Assembly: GCA_017615275.1 (NCBI GenBank)
Contig: JAGAAO010000016.1
Coordinates: 1-36,826, forward strand
Source of the DNA: Butyrivibrio sp.
Lineage (GTDB): Bacteria > Bacillota > Clostridia > Lachnospirales > Lachnospiraceae
Reading direction: 5' to 3'
Length of the DNA: 36,826 nt
Of this stretch, positions 7,045 through 13,220 are shown one piece after another. Positions within the stretch are counted from its first letter, which is position 1. Each line of letters begins with the position of its first letter. Both the position numbers and the translations under genes were made by a program. The notes under the pieces are model-generated. The model saw only the letters and a list, made by a program, of their open reading frames with translations. It made no database searches and was not told where the DNA came from.

Positions 7045-7245
7045 ATGGAAAAAGAATTCGAGTATGAAGGATATACAGGAACCGTTAACTATGATGAGAA
7101 ATGTGATTACTACACGGGGGAAGTGGTAGTGGACGGTAAGATATATACATATGAAGGTGATACGATTGAGGAGCTCAGAGAAGACTTTGAGGATATAATC
7201 GATTCTATCATCGCATTTGAAGAGATGGATGATGAGGGAGAATAA
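7045..7245 (+). CDS. Short HicB-like protein without toxin partner
   Basis: A 66-residue acidic protein. The stretch YEGYTGTVNYDEKCDYYTGE, VVDGKIYTYEGDTIEEL and EDFEDIIDSI follows the HicB antitoxin fold (partly degraded RNase H-like). Usual HicB proteins continue into a ribbon-helix-helix or HTH domain, which is missing here, and no hicA-like ORF is adjacent. It may be a stand-alone regulator or a remnant. ATG 7045 is preferred because GAGGAG lies upstream; the frame stays open back to 6943, but those residues look unrelated to the family. The stop is 6 bases from the MscS start, so co-transcription is likely. Confidence 0.7.
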   Translation: MEKEFEYEGYTGTVNYDEKCDYYTGEVVVDGKIYTYEGDTIEELREDFEDIIDSIIAFEEMDDEGE

Positions 7246-7251
7246 AGCGTA

Positions 7252-8055
7252 ATGGAAGCAAAGGAAGCATTAAAAGTATTGAATTTTTTTCTGAAGCATA
7301 TATTGCCGTTTATAGTGGCGTATGCTCTGAATCTGTATGCAAATAAGTATATCAGTATCAAGATGCTCAGGGGAAAGGTGTACCTTGTATTTTTTAAGAA
7401 TATAGTACTGGCTTTTATATGGCTGTTGGCTGCTGCTGTGGCTCTGCTCGGAATTCCGGACTTCAATTCACTTGAGGTACTGCTTACGTCATCCGGAGTT
7501 GTAGCTGTTGTATTCGGTCTCGGAGCCCAGTCAACACTTGCGAATGTGTTTGCGGGCATATCGATATCTGCGCCAAGATCAAGGCCTTTTGACATCGGTG
7601 ACAGAATAAAGATTGATTCCATAGATCCGGGCTATGTTGAGAATATAACGCTCAGACATACTGTTATAAAGACATATCAGAATGAGATAATCTATGTTCC
7701 GAACTCTGTAGTGGGATCGGCATCGATAATCAATTATACGCAGGAAGAGTCGTTTTCGTATCCTATCATTGTTTCCGTTGCATACGGAACCGATATGGAA
7801 AAAGCGATGAAGATTATGGCGGATGTAATTGTAGCCCATCCCAAGCATTACGGCGGAAGACCTCAGGTTCTGTGTAAGAGCTGCGACGAAAGTGGGGTTA
7901 CGCTGAGAGCGCTTGTGGAAACGCGTGATTTTAAGGATAATCCGAGTACGTGCTCAGAATGTCTCGTTGAGCTTATGAAGAGATTTGCAGAGGAAGGTAT
8001 CGAGATACCTTACAATAAGCTTGTTGTTTATAAGGGCGATAAAAAAGAAGATTAA
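7252..8055 (+). CDS. mscS: MscS-family mechanosensitive channel
   Basis: A small-conductance mechanosensitive channel that opens on membrane tension to release solutes during osmotic downshock. The protein has 267 residues. Two N-terminal helices (about 13-30 and 44-68) precede the pore helix TM3, whose signature GLGAQSTLANVFAGISI lies at about 89-105. The beta domain then begins with RPFDIGDRIKI, followed by the C-terminal alpha/beta domain. Gly/Ala packing in TM3 is intact. The gene follows the HicB-like gene closely and the thymidine kinase gene starts 21 bases later, so the three may share a transcript. Confidence 0.93.
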   Translation: MEAKEALKVLNFFLKHILPFIVAYALNLYANKYISIKMLRGKVYLVFFKNIVLAFIWLLAAAVALLGIPDFNSLEVLLTSSGVVAVVFGLGAQSTLANVFAGISISAPRSRPFDIGDRIKIDSIDPGYVENITLRHTVIKTYQNEIIYVPNSVVGSASIINYTQEESFSYPIIVSVAYGTDMEKAMKIMADVIVAHPKHYGGRPQVLCKSCDESGVTLRALVETRDFKDNPSTCSECLVELMKRFAEEGIEIPYNKLVVYKGDKKED

Positions 8056-8076
8056 TAACGATAAGGAAAATAGAAA

Positions 8077-8694
8077 ATGGGAAAACTGTATTTCAGATAT
8101 GGTGCAATGGGAAGTTCTAAGACGGCAAATGCTCTGATGGTACAATACAACTACATGGAAAAAGGCCAGAAGTGTATATTGTTAAAGCCTAAGACGGATA
8201 ACCGCGACGGAGAAAGAATTGTCAGATCGCGCATGGGACTTAGTGCTGAAGCGACTTTTGTGGAAGATTTTCTTTATGATGTAAAAAATCTTTGGTTTAC
8301 CAAAAAATCTGAAGGCTGGAGAGAACTTGACTGTGTTATAGTTGACGAAGCGCAGTTTCTTACCGAAGAGGAAGTGGATCTACTTGCTGAAGTTGTGGAC
8401 AGATATGACCTTCCTGTAATATGCTACGGGCTCAGAACGGATTTTACAAGCCATCTGTTTCCCGGATCAAAAAGGCTTATGGAGATCGCAAATTATATAG
8501 AGGAAGTGCCCACAGTTTGTTGGTGCGGCAGAAGAGCGCATTTTAACGCCAGAGTATCCGGTGGAAAAATTGTCAGAACCGGTGAACAGGTTATGGTGGG
8601 CGGAAATGAGTCATATGTTTCACTTTGCAGACGTCACTTCTTAAGCGGCGAGGTGTACGGTGAACGAGAAAGAGATCTTTCTGAGGAAGTATAA
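8077..8694 (+). CDS. tdk: Thymidine kinase
   Basis: A type II (TK1-like) thymidine kinase, which phosphorylates thymidine to dTMP in nucleotide salvage. The protein has 205 residues. The P-loop GAMGSSKT is at 9-16, the DEAQF motif (Asp90, Glu91 catalytic) at 90-94 and structural-zinc cysteines at CWC (148, 150). The lasso/lid segment MVGGNESYVSLCRRHF (about 173-188) includes Cys184 and the substrate-contacting Tyr180. The CWC arrangement, instead of CxxC, is seen in the clostridial branch of the family as I know it. A bidirectional terminator follows. Confidence 0.95.
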   Translation: MGKLYFRYGAMGSSKTANALMVQYNYMEKGQKCILLKPKTDNRDGERIVRSRMGLSAEATFVEDFLYDVKNLWFTKKSEGWRELDCVIVDEAQFLTEEEVDLLAEVVDRYDLPVICYGLRTDFTSHLFPGSKRLMEIANYIEEVPTVCWCGRRAHFNARVSGGKIVRTGEQVMVGGNESYVSLCRRHFLSGEVYGERERDLSEEV

Positions 8695-8703
8695 AGAAAA
8701 ATG

Positions 8704-8740
8704 CGACCGAGTGCTTTTTACGCACCCGGTCGTATTTTTT
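8704..8740. terminator. Bidirectional terminator between tdk and the EF-hand gene
   Basis: CGACCGAGTGC (8704-8714) pairs with GCACCCGGTCG (8722-8732), with one mismatch. T runs follow on the plus strand and A runs precede, giving T runs on the minus strand. It serves two convergent genes. Confidence 0.85.
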
Positions 8741-9810
8741 TACTTGTGCGCCACAAGATCTACTTGCTGAACGGTACCGACACCGCCGCTTTCGCGAAGG
8801 AATATCCCGCTTGAGCGGAGCATGGCGGAAGTATTGAATGAACTGTCGTACATTGCATAATTCGTTGTGCTGCTTCCAAGGTATATGGCACCTACGTCGG
8901 CTTCTTTAAGAGACAGGAGAGTATCTGTTCCGTCATCGTTTCTAAGCCATACTTTCAGTTTATTGAATATCTCATCATTCTCATCTATCCAACCGTTTCC
9001 GTCATGGTCATAAGCAGATAAGTCTTTGAAACCGTTCCCGCTCTTTGTGCCAAAGAGTTCGGAACCGTCGTTTATACGACCGTCTTCGTTTTTGTCATAT
9101 GCAAGAAAACCCGCGCCGGGTGCAAGATAAGACAATTTATCATCCTCGCCGTCGCAGTTAAGATCGAAATAGAATGACTGGTCGCTGATTGACGTAACTT
9201 CACTGCTTACATTTATTACAAGCGGGTCTATGAAGTTTACGGGACTTGAGATGCTTATGCCTGAGGATTGTACAAGTCTTGAGGACATGGAAAAACTCAC
9301 TCCGAAATCAATGCAGCGCCCATCTTCCGTAAGTGCTGTTCCGGTGCTTTGAAATGAAACAGATTGCTCTTGGATGTGAGTTTCCTGTACTGTGGTCACG
9401 GCGAGCATTCCGCCTGAATTTAGCATACCTGTCATACTTTCTAGCATACTTCTGAATTCGTTTGTCTTGTTGTTTCCGCCCAGAAGCTGCATATATTCGA
9501 GTATCTTTCTGAGAAGAGAAGTTCGTATAGCCATTATCTGTTCTTCCAAAGATGCATCTTCCTGCCTTAGACAAGATGACTTTGTCGGCTTTAATGAGTT
9601 GTAGTTCTCACTCTCAAGGGCGGTCTCATTTCCAAGCGATGAAGAATACTGCGAGTTGTTTCCGCTTTCGGAATCGTTTTTTTCTCTCTGAGCCTTAAGA
9701 TTGTCATTGAAGCTTCCTCGAGAAACAATTTTTGTCGAGTATTCCGTAGCAGTACTTTCATGGTACGTGGAATTCGAGATCAGGTTTACGTTACTTTGTG
9801 CAATTTTCAT
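8740..9810 (-). CDS. EF-hand-like calcium-binding protein, probable flagellar-regulon member
   Basis: A 356-residue protein of unknown function. The N-terminal half is polar and Ser/Asn-rich with no signal peptide. A helical segment at about 86-133 (EEQIMAIRTSLLRKILEYMQ) follows, then a beta-rich part. Two EF-hand-type loops come next: DKNEDGRINDGSE (239-251) and DHDGNGWIDENDE (268-280). An earlier acidic FDLNCDGEDD (215-224) may add a third site. The start is ATG 9810 because GGAGGA lies just upstream; the frame is open to 9948, but that part overlaps the leader. A sigma-28-type promoter sits at 9939-9966, so it is probably made with late flagellar genes. Without a Sec signal, export by another route is a guess. 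Confidence 0.8.
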   Translation of the reverse strand: MKIAQSNVNLISNSTYHESTATEYSTKIVSRGSFNDNLKAQREKNDSESGNNSQYSSSLGNETALESENYNSLKPTKSSCLRQEDASLEEQIMAIRTSLLRKILEYMQLLGGNNKTNEFRSMLESMTGMLNSGGMLAVTTVQETHIQEQSVSFQSTGTALTEDGRCIDFGVSFSMSSRLVQSSGISISSPVNFIDPLVINVSSEVTSISDQSFYFDLNCDGEDDKLSYLAPGAGFLAYDKNEDGRINDGSELFGTKSGNGFKDLSAYDHDGNGWIDENDEIFNKLKVWLRNDDGTDTLLSLKEADVGAIYLGSSTTNYAMYDSSFNTSAMLRSSGIFLRESGGVGTVQQVDLVAHK

Positions 9811-9839
9811 GGTTCTTTCCTCCGTCTGTACAGCCCGAA

Positions 9840-9868
9840 GGTTCTTTTTGGCGCAAAAAAATGAACCT
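9840..9868 (-). promoter_or_regulatory. Leader hairpin upstream of the EF-hand gene
   Basis: On the minus strand, GGTTC-A-TTTTT pairs with AAAAA-GAACC around a TTGCGCC loop. The ~120-base leader also contains several GGA motifs (for example in CAAGGAGGATGTC and the ribosome binding site), as CsrA-regulated leaders do. No known riboswitch was recognised. Confidence 0.4.
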
Positions 9869-9938
9869 CCAAAGCTGAAGATTTGACATCCTCCTTGAAG
9901 ATCCATGCTTTCCCTAGCTGATTGATGTTTCGAAATAT

Positions 9939-9966
9939 ATATCGGCATGCTGTATGAAATTCATTA
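9939..9966 (-). promoter_or_regulatory. Sigma-28-type promoter of the EF-hand gene
   Basis: On the minus strand, TAAT (9963-9966), a 16-base spacer and GCCGATAT (9939-9946). The -10 element matches the sigma-28 (FliA/SigD) consensus and the -35 has one mismatch. It overlaps the stop codon of the ANTAR gene upstream. Confidence 0.6.
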
Positions 9967-10509
9967 TACCTCAGACAGCGATATTATCATTTCGGCGGTC
10001 TCGACGAGGTCGGTTCCCGATTGCATAGAGCATTTCTGCAGATACTTGTGTGCTTCGGGTTCAGTCATGTGATGCCTTTCCATCAAAAGAGCCTTTGCCT
10101 GGTCGAGTATTTTTTTATCGGCGTCACTTCTGTGAAGCCTGCTTTCTTTTGTCTTTTTCTTCTTGGTAACAACACCCTCAAGCATAATGTTGATGGTGGA
10201 AAAAAGATCCGACTTCTTGATGGGAGACGGCAGATAGACTACCGAATCGTCAAACCCGGAGGGAGCTTTGTCGGGTGATGCTATCATCAGCATCTTAAAG
10301 TAGTTCGGAAGATCACAGGCGAGCTCACTGTAGAGCATGTCACTTAAGCGGTAGCCGCATATAACGACTCCGCTTCCCAAATTTTCCATGGCGGAAAGAA
10401 CCTGCGCTCCTGAAGTGCAGGTAATTATTCCGTCATAACCGCCACGGTTAAGTATGCTCTTAAAATTTTGCGAGTCAGCAGACTTCGCAAAAGCCACAAT
10501 GATATTCAC
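9964..10509 (-). CDS. ANTAR-domain RNA-binding antiterminator, glnA-associated
   Basis: A 181-residue protein. An N-terminal response-regulator-like domain (about 1-112) is followed by a Lys-rich linker and a C-terminal ANTAR domain (about 128-178, LDQAKALLMERHHMTEPEAHKYL). ANTAR proteins bind paired RNA hairpins and prevent transcription termination, often of nitrogen genes. In the receiver part the site where the phospho-acceptor Asp is expected reads VVICGYRLSDM, with Gly instead of Asp. Control by phosphorylation is therefore doubtful, and a ligand or protein partner is more likely. It starts 22 bases after the glnA stop. Similar glnA-linked ANTAR regulators are known in clostridia. Confidence 0.88.
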   Translation of the reverse strand: MNIIVAFAKSADSQNFKSILNRGGYDGIITCTSGAQVLSAMENLGSGVVICGYRLSDMLYSELACDLPNYFKMLMIASPDKAPSGFDDSVVYLPSPIKKSDLFSTINIMLEGVVTKKKKTKESRLHRSDADKKILDQAKALLMERHHMTEPEAHKYLQKCSMQSGTDLVETAEMIISLSEV

Positions 10510-10531
10510 CGAAAAACCTCAAGCTTCCTTG

Positions 10532-11866
10532 TTAAAAGATATTCAGATATTTCTCAATTTCCCACTGTGTAACACAGGTGCGGAAATCCTTCCATTCTTT
10601 TCTCTTGGCTTCAAGGAACTTATCGTAGATAGAGTCTCCGAGTACTTCTTTTACAAAGTCATCCTGCTGATATGCAGCGATTGCTTCGCCCAAAGTCATG
10701 GGGAGAATTTCGTGTGCGCTCTTGCGGAGGCTGTCGTAAGTCGCATCTTTGAGATTTTCGTTCAGCTCCTCGGGAGGAGTCATCTTTTTCTTGATTCCGT
10801 CAATACCCGCAGCGAGGATTAGCGCAATGGCAAGATAAGGGTTGCATGCGCCGTCGGGGTTTCTTACTTCGATTCTTGTATATTTGTCGCGCCTTGAAGG
10901 TATTCTGATAAGAGCGCTTCTGTTTGCAGAGTAAGATGACCATGTAATGTTCACGGGAGCATCATATCCGGGAACAAGTCTCTTGTATGAGTTGACCAAA
11001 GGATTGGTGACAAGAGTCATTGCCTTTACATGAGAAAGAACTCCCGCAATAAATGAAAGAGCAGTCTCGGAAAGATTGTTGTCATCAGCTAAGAATATAT
11101 TATTGCCGTTGTTGTCTTCGGCGCTGATGTTTATGTGCATGCCGGATCCGCTGATACCTTCGGTTGGCTTAGGCATGAATGTGGCGTAGAGACCGTGTTT
11201 TTTGGCAATTGTCTTAACAGCCATACGGAATGTCATGATCATATCGGCTACACGCTCTGCGTTCTCGGCTTTGAAGTCAATTTCATGCTGGGCGGGAGCT
11301 GTTTCATGGTGAGATGATGAGATATCAAAACCAAGTTCTTCCAGATTTAATATGATATCTCTTCTGACATTCTCTCCCTGATCCGCGGGGGCAACGTCAA
11401 AGTAGCCTGCCTTTTCCTTGGTGGTATTTGTAGGCTGACCTTCATCGTTATAATCAAATAAGAAGAATTCGGGTTCGGCGTTTATCTTGAAGCTGATACC
11501 CATTTCTTTTGCCATGGAAACCACGTTGTGGAGAACATTTCTGGGATCTCCCGCAAAAGGCTTCCTGTCTACCGTATATACGTTGCAGAACATTCTTGCA
11601 ACTTTACCTGCCTGAGGTCTCCAAGGGTAGATCTCGAAACTGTCGTAATCGGGATACAGGTACATGTCGCTCTCGTCGCTTCGAACGAATCCTTCAACGG
11701 ACACGCCGTCAAACATACACTCGTTGTTAAGAGCGCTTTCTAGCTGACTTGCAGCAATAGCTATATTCTTCGGGATTCCGAAAATGTCACAGAACTGGAG
11801 TCTGATAAATGCGATGTCTTCCTCTTCAACGATACGGAAAATGTCATCTTTGGTATATTTACTCAT
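10532..11866 (-). CDS. glnA: Glutamine synthetase, type I
   Basis: Makes glutamine from glutamate, ammonia and ATP, the main ammonium assimilation step. The protein has 444 residues, the length of the GSI-alpha class. Visible motifs are FDGVSVEGF near residue 52, the metal-binding NAEPEFFLF, HHETAPAQHEIDF, the ATP-site PTEGISGSGMHINIS, the glutamate-site NSYKRLVPGYDAPVNITWS and RNPDGACNPYLA. The tyrosine adenylylation site of GSI-beta enzymes is not evident. ATG 11866 is chosen because GGAGG stands just upstream; the frame is open to 11980, but that stretch is the untranslated leader and promoter. The ANTAR regulator follows in the same transcript. Confidence 0.97.
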   Translation of the reverse strand: MSKYTKDDIFRIVEEEDIAFIRLQFCDIFGIPKNIAIAASQLESALNNECMFDGVSVEGFVRSDESDMYLYPDYDSFEIYPWRPQAGKVARMFCNVYTVDRKPFAGDPRNVLHNVVSMAKEMGISFKINAEPEFFLFDYNDEGQPTNTTKEKAGYFDVAPADQGENVRRDIILNLEELGFDISSSHHETAPAQHEIDFKAENAERVADMIMTFRMAVKTIAKKHGLYATFMPKPTEGISGSGMHINISAEDNNGNNIFLADDNNLSETALSFIAGVLSHVKAMTLVTNPLVNSYKRLVPGYDAPVNITWSSYSANRSALIRIPSRRDKYTRIEVRNPDGACNPYLAIALILAAGIDGIKKKMTPPEELNENLKDATYDSLRKSAHEILPMTLGEAIAAYQQDDFVKEVLGDSIYDKFLEAKRKEWKDFRTCVTQWEIEKYLNIF

Positions 11867-11879
11867 ATATGCCTCCGCT

Positions 11880-11928
11880 AAAAAATAAGACGCCAAAACA
11901 GCGAGCGAACCTGCTCGTGTTATGGCGC
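11880..11928 (-). terminator. Leader terminator/attenuator of glnA
   Basis: On the minus strand CGCCA-AACA-CGAGC pairs with GCTCG-TGTT-TGGCG (minor mismatches) around a 6-base loop AGGTTC and ends in TTATTTTTT. It lies between the promoter and the glnA ribosome binding site, so it must be bypassed for expression. An alternative small hairpin, GGC-AAGGGC-GCC (11924-11935), uses bases of the terminator's 5' arm and has the A1/G4 hexaloop pattern of ANTAR targets. Confidence 0.75.
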
Positions 11929-11951
11929 CCTTGCCGTTTATTACTAAGAAT

Positions 11952-11980
11952 ATAATATTTTTTTTTGAAGCTTGTGTCAA
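11952..11980 (-). promoter_or_regulatory. Sigma-A promoter of glnA
   Basis: On the minus strand TTGACA (11975-11980), exactly 17 bases, TATTAT (11952-11957). This gives a leader of about 80 bases containing the attenuator. Confidence 0.85.
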
Positions 11981-12057
11981 TTCGTATTATTATAGTAGAG
12001 TAAGACGTATAAAGAATTTATGTTAGGATTTTGTAAAGAAAAAATATAAAATTACTC

Positions 12058-12085
12058 TAAAGTTTTTTCTTAATTAATCCGATAA
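12058..12085 (+). promoter_or_regulatory. Sigma-28-type promoter P1 of flgM
   Basis: TAAAGTTT (12058-12065), then TCCGATAA (12078-12085), with 16 bases between TAAA and the -10 octamer. It stands about 165 bases before flgM. Confidence 0.7.
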
Positions 12086-12142
12086 TAAATGTGTAGGGGC
12101 AAAAAGTGCAGGTATGCCTTGGGTATTTTAACCATAACCGAC

Positions 12143-12166
12143 AAAATTCCGGGGAAGAATTTTTTT
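12143..12166 (+). promoter_or_regulatory. Terminator-like hairpin between the two flgM promoters
   Basis: AAAATTC (12143-12149) and GAATTTT (12157-12163) form a perfect but A/T-rich 7-base stem with loop CGGGGAA, followed by further T. It is weak as a terminator but could attenuate transcripts from P1 only. Confidence 0.35.
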
Positions 12167-12177
12167 AGACTCAGAAC

Positions 12178-12204
12178 TAAAGTTATGGAAACTTCTTCCG
12201 ATAA
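12178..12204 (+). promoter_or_regulatory. Sigma-28-type promoter P2 of flgM
   Basis: TAAA (12178-12181), exactly 15 bases, TCCGATAA (12197-12204), an almost ideal sigma-28 promoter. It leaves a leader of about 40 bases before flgM. Confidence 0.85.
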
Positions 12205-12249
12205 ATGTAGTAAGAAGTGAAAAATACTCCAAGGAAGGAGGAAAAAGAT

Positions 12250-12537
12250 ATGCGTGTAGAAGCATACAGTCAGATCCAGCAGATCTACTCAAACAACAAA
12301 GTCAATAAGACCCAGCAGGCTAAGAAGACAAGCGATGTCAGGGATACAGTGTCATTTTCTTCTATAGGAAAGGACATACAGGTTGCTAAGCAGGCTGTTA
12401 ACGCTGCTCCTGATGTTAGAGAAGATGTAGTTGCTTCTCTTAAGGCTGCAATTAAGAACGGTACTTATGACGTAAGCGGAGAGGCTTTTGCTGATAAATT
12501 ACTGGCAAAATTCGAAGAAGCAAACGGCTTAACATAA
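12250..12537 (+). CDS. flgM: Anti-sigma-28 factor FlgM
   Basis: FlgM holds the flagellar sigma factor (FliA/SigD) inactive until the hook is complete. The protein has 95 residues. It has a Gln/Asn/Lys-rich flexible N-terminus, a DTVSFSSIGKDIQVAKQAV segment and a C-terminal sigma-binding region (VREDVVASLKAAIKNGTYDVSGEAFADKLL), which fits the family pattern of a D-x-V-x-x-L-K-x-x-I-x-x-G-x-Y-x-V signature. ATG 12250 follows an AAGGAGG site; an upstream in-frame ATG at 12217 has none. Two sigma-28 promoters drive it, the usual feedback arrangement. It heads the flgM-flgN-flgK-flgK cluster. Confidence 0.93.
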   Translation: MRVEAYSQIQQIYSNNKVNKTQQAKKTSDVRDTVSFSSIGKDIQVAKQAVNAAPDVREDVVASLKAAIKNGTYDVSGEAFADKLLAKFEEANGLT

Positions 12538-12565
12538 TTAAATATAACCCAGGAGGATGATTCCG

Positions 12566-13084
12566 GTGGCAAGCTTAATGGAAAATCTGATCGATGTACT
12601 CGATCAGGAGTGTACAATGTACGAAAAATTACTGGGGTTATCTAGCCAAAAGACCTCTGTTATAGTGCAGGGGGATCTTAAGGCACTTGCGGAAATCACG
12701 GATGAGGAGCAGTGCATAGTAGGTAATATTCAGACTCTTGAGAAAAAGCGTGGAGAGGCGATGAAGGATATTGCCAATGTACTTAACAAGGATGTTGATT
12801 CATTGAAACTGACCGATCTGATCGAAGTATTGGAGAAAAGACCTGTCGATCAGAAAAATCTGGCAGTGCAGCGCGACAGACTCGTTGGCGTTGCAGATAA
12901 TGTCAGACGTGTAAACGGACAAAATCAAGAGCTGCTGCGCAGTTCACTTGAAATGGTCCAATTCGAGATGAATATCATCCAGGCGTCGAAGAGAGCTCCG
13001 GAAACGGCTAATTATTCAAGAGCTTTAGGCACTACGGGCGATTGTCTCGGTTACACATCGGGCGGGTTTGATGCAAAGCAATAA
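12566..13084 (+). CDS. flgN: Flagellar export chaperone FlgN
   Basis: FlgN binds FlgK and FlgL and delivers them to the flagellar export gate. The protein has 172 residues, is all-helical and shows heptad-like coiled-coil patterning (LMENLIDVLDQECTMYEKLLGL, then EEQCIVGNIQTLEKKRGEAM). It lies between flgM and flgK as expected. The start is probably GTG 12566. The AGGAGG site ends directly against ATG 12557, too close to use, while GTG 12566 is 9 bases away and ATG 12578 is 21 bases away. Confidence 0.88.
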   Translation: MASLMENLIDVLDQECTMYEKLLGLSSQKTSVIVQGDLKALAEITDEEQCIVGNIQTLEKKRGEAMKDIANVLNKDVDSLKLTDLIEVLEKRPVDQKNLAVQRDRLVGVADNVRRVNGQNQELLRSSLEMVQFEMNIIQASKRAPETANYSRALGTTGDCLGYTSGGFDAKQ

Positions 13085-13108
13085 CGTACCACTGATCGTG
13101 GTGGTACG
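13085..13108 (+). other. Intergenic hairpin between flgN and flgK
   Basis: CGTACCAC (13085-13092) pairs with GTGGTACG (13101-13108) immediately after the flgN stop. No T run follows, so it is not a standard terminator; mRNA stabilisation or partial attenuation is possible. The rest of the gap to flgK (112 bases) shows no clear promoter. Confidence 0.5.
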
Positions 13109-13220
13109 GGGAGCATGTAGATAACCCACTCGATTAACCGTGTACAAAAGCGGTAGTGTCTTTTTTGTGCAAAAAAATAGATGATAATGGTAATAATTGT
13201 TCTATCAGGAGGAAAGATCC

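Noticed and set aside
9811-9946. Cyclic-di-GMP riboswitch before the EF-hand gene
   Set aside because: Fragments such as AGGGAAAGC recall GEMM-I, but the GAAA tetraloop, the receptor and the ACGCAAAGC segment are absent.
9811-9948. N-terminal extension of the EF-hand ORF to 9948
   Set aside because: No ribosome site there, it starts before the predicted transcript start, and ATG 9810 has a strong site.
11867-11980. N-terminal extension of glnA to 11980
   Set aside because: This region is the promoter and leader terminator; family alignment starts at MSKYTKDD.
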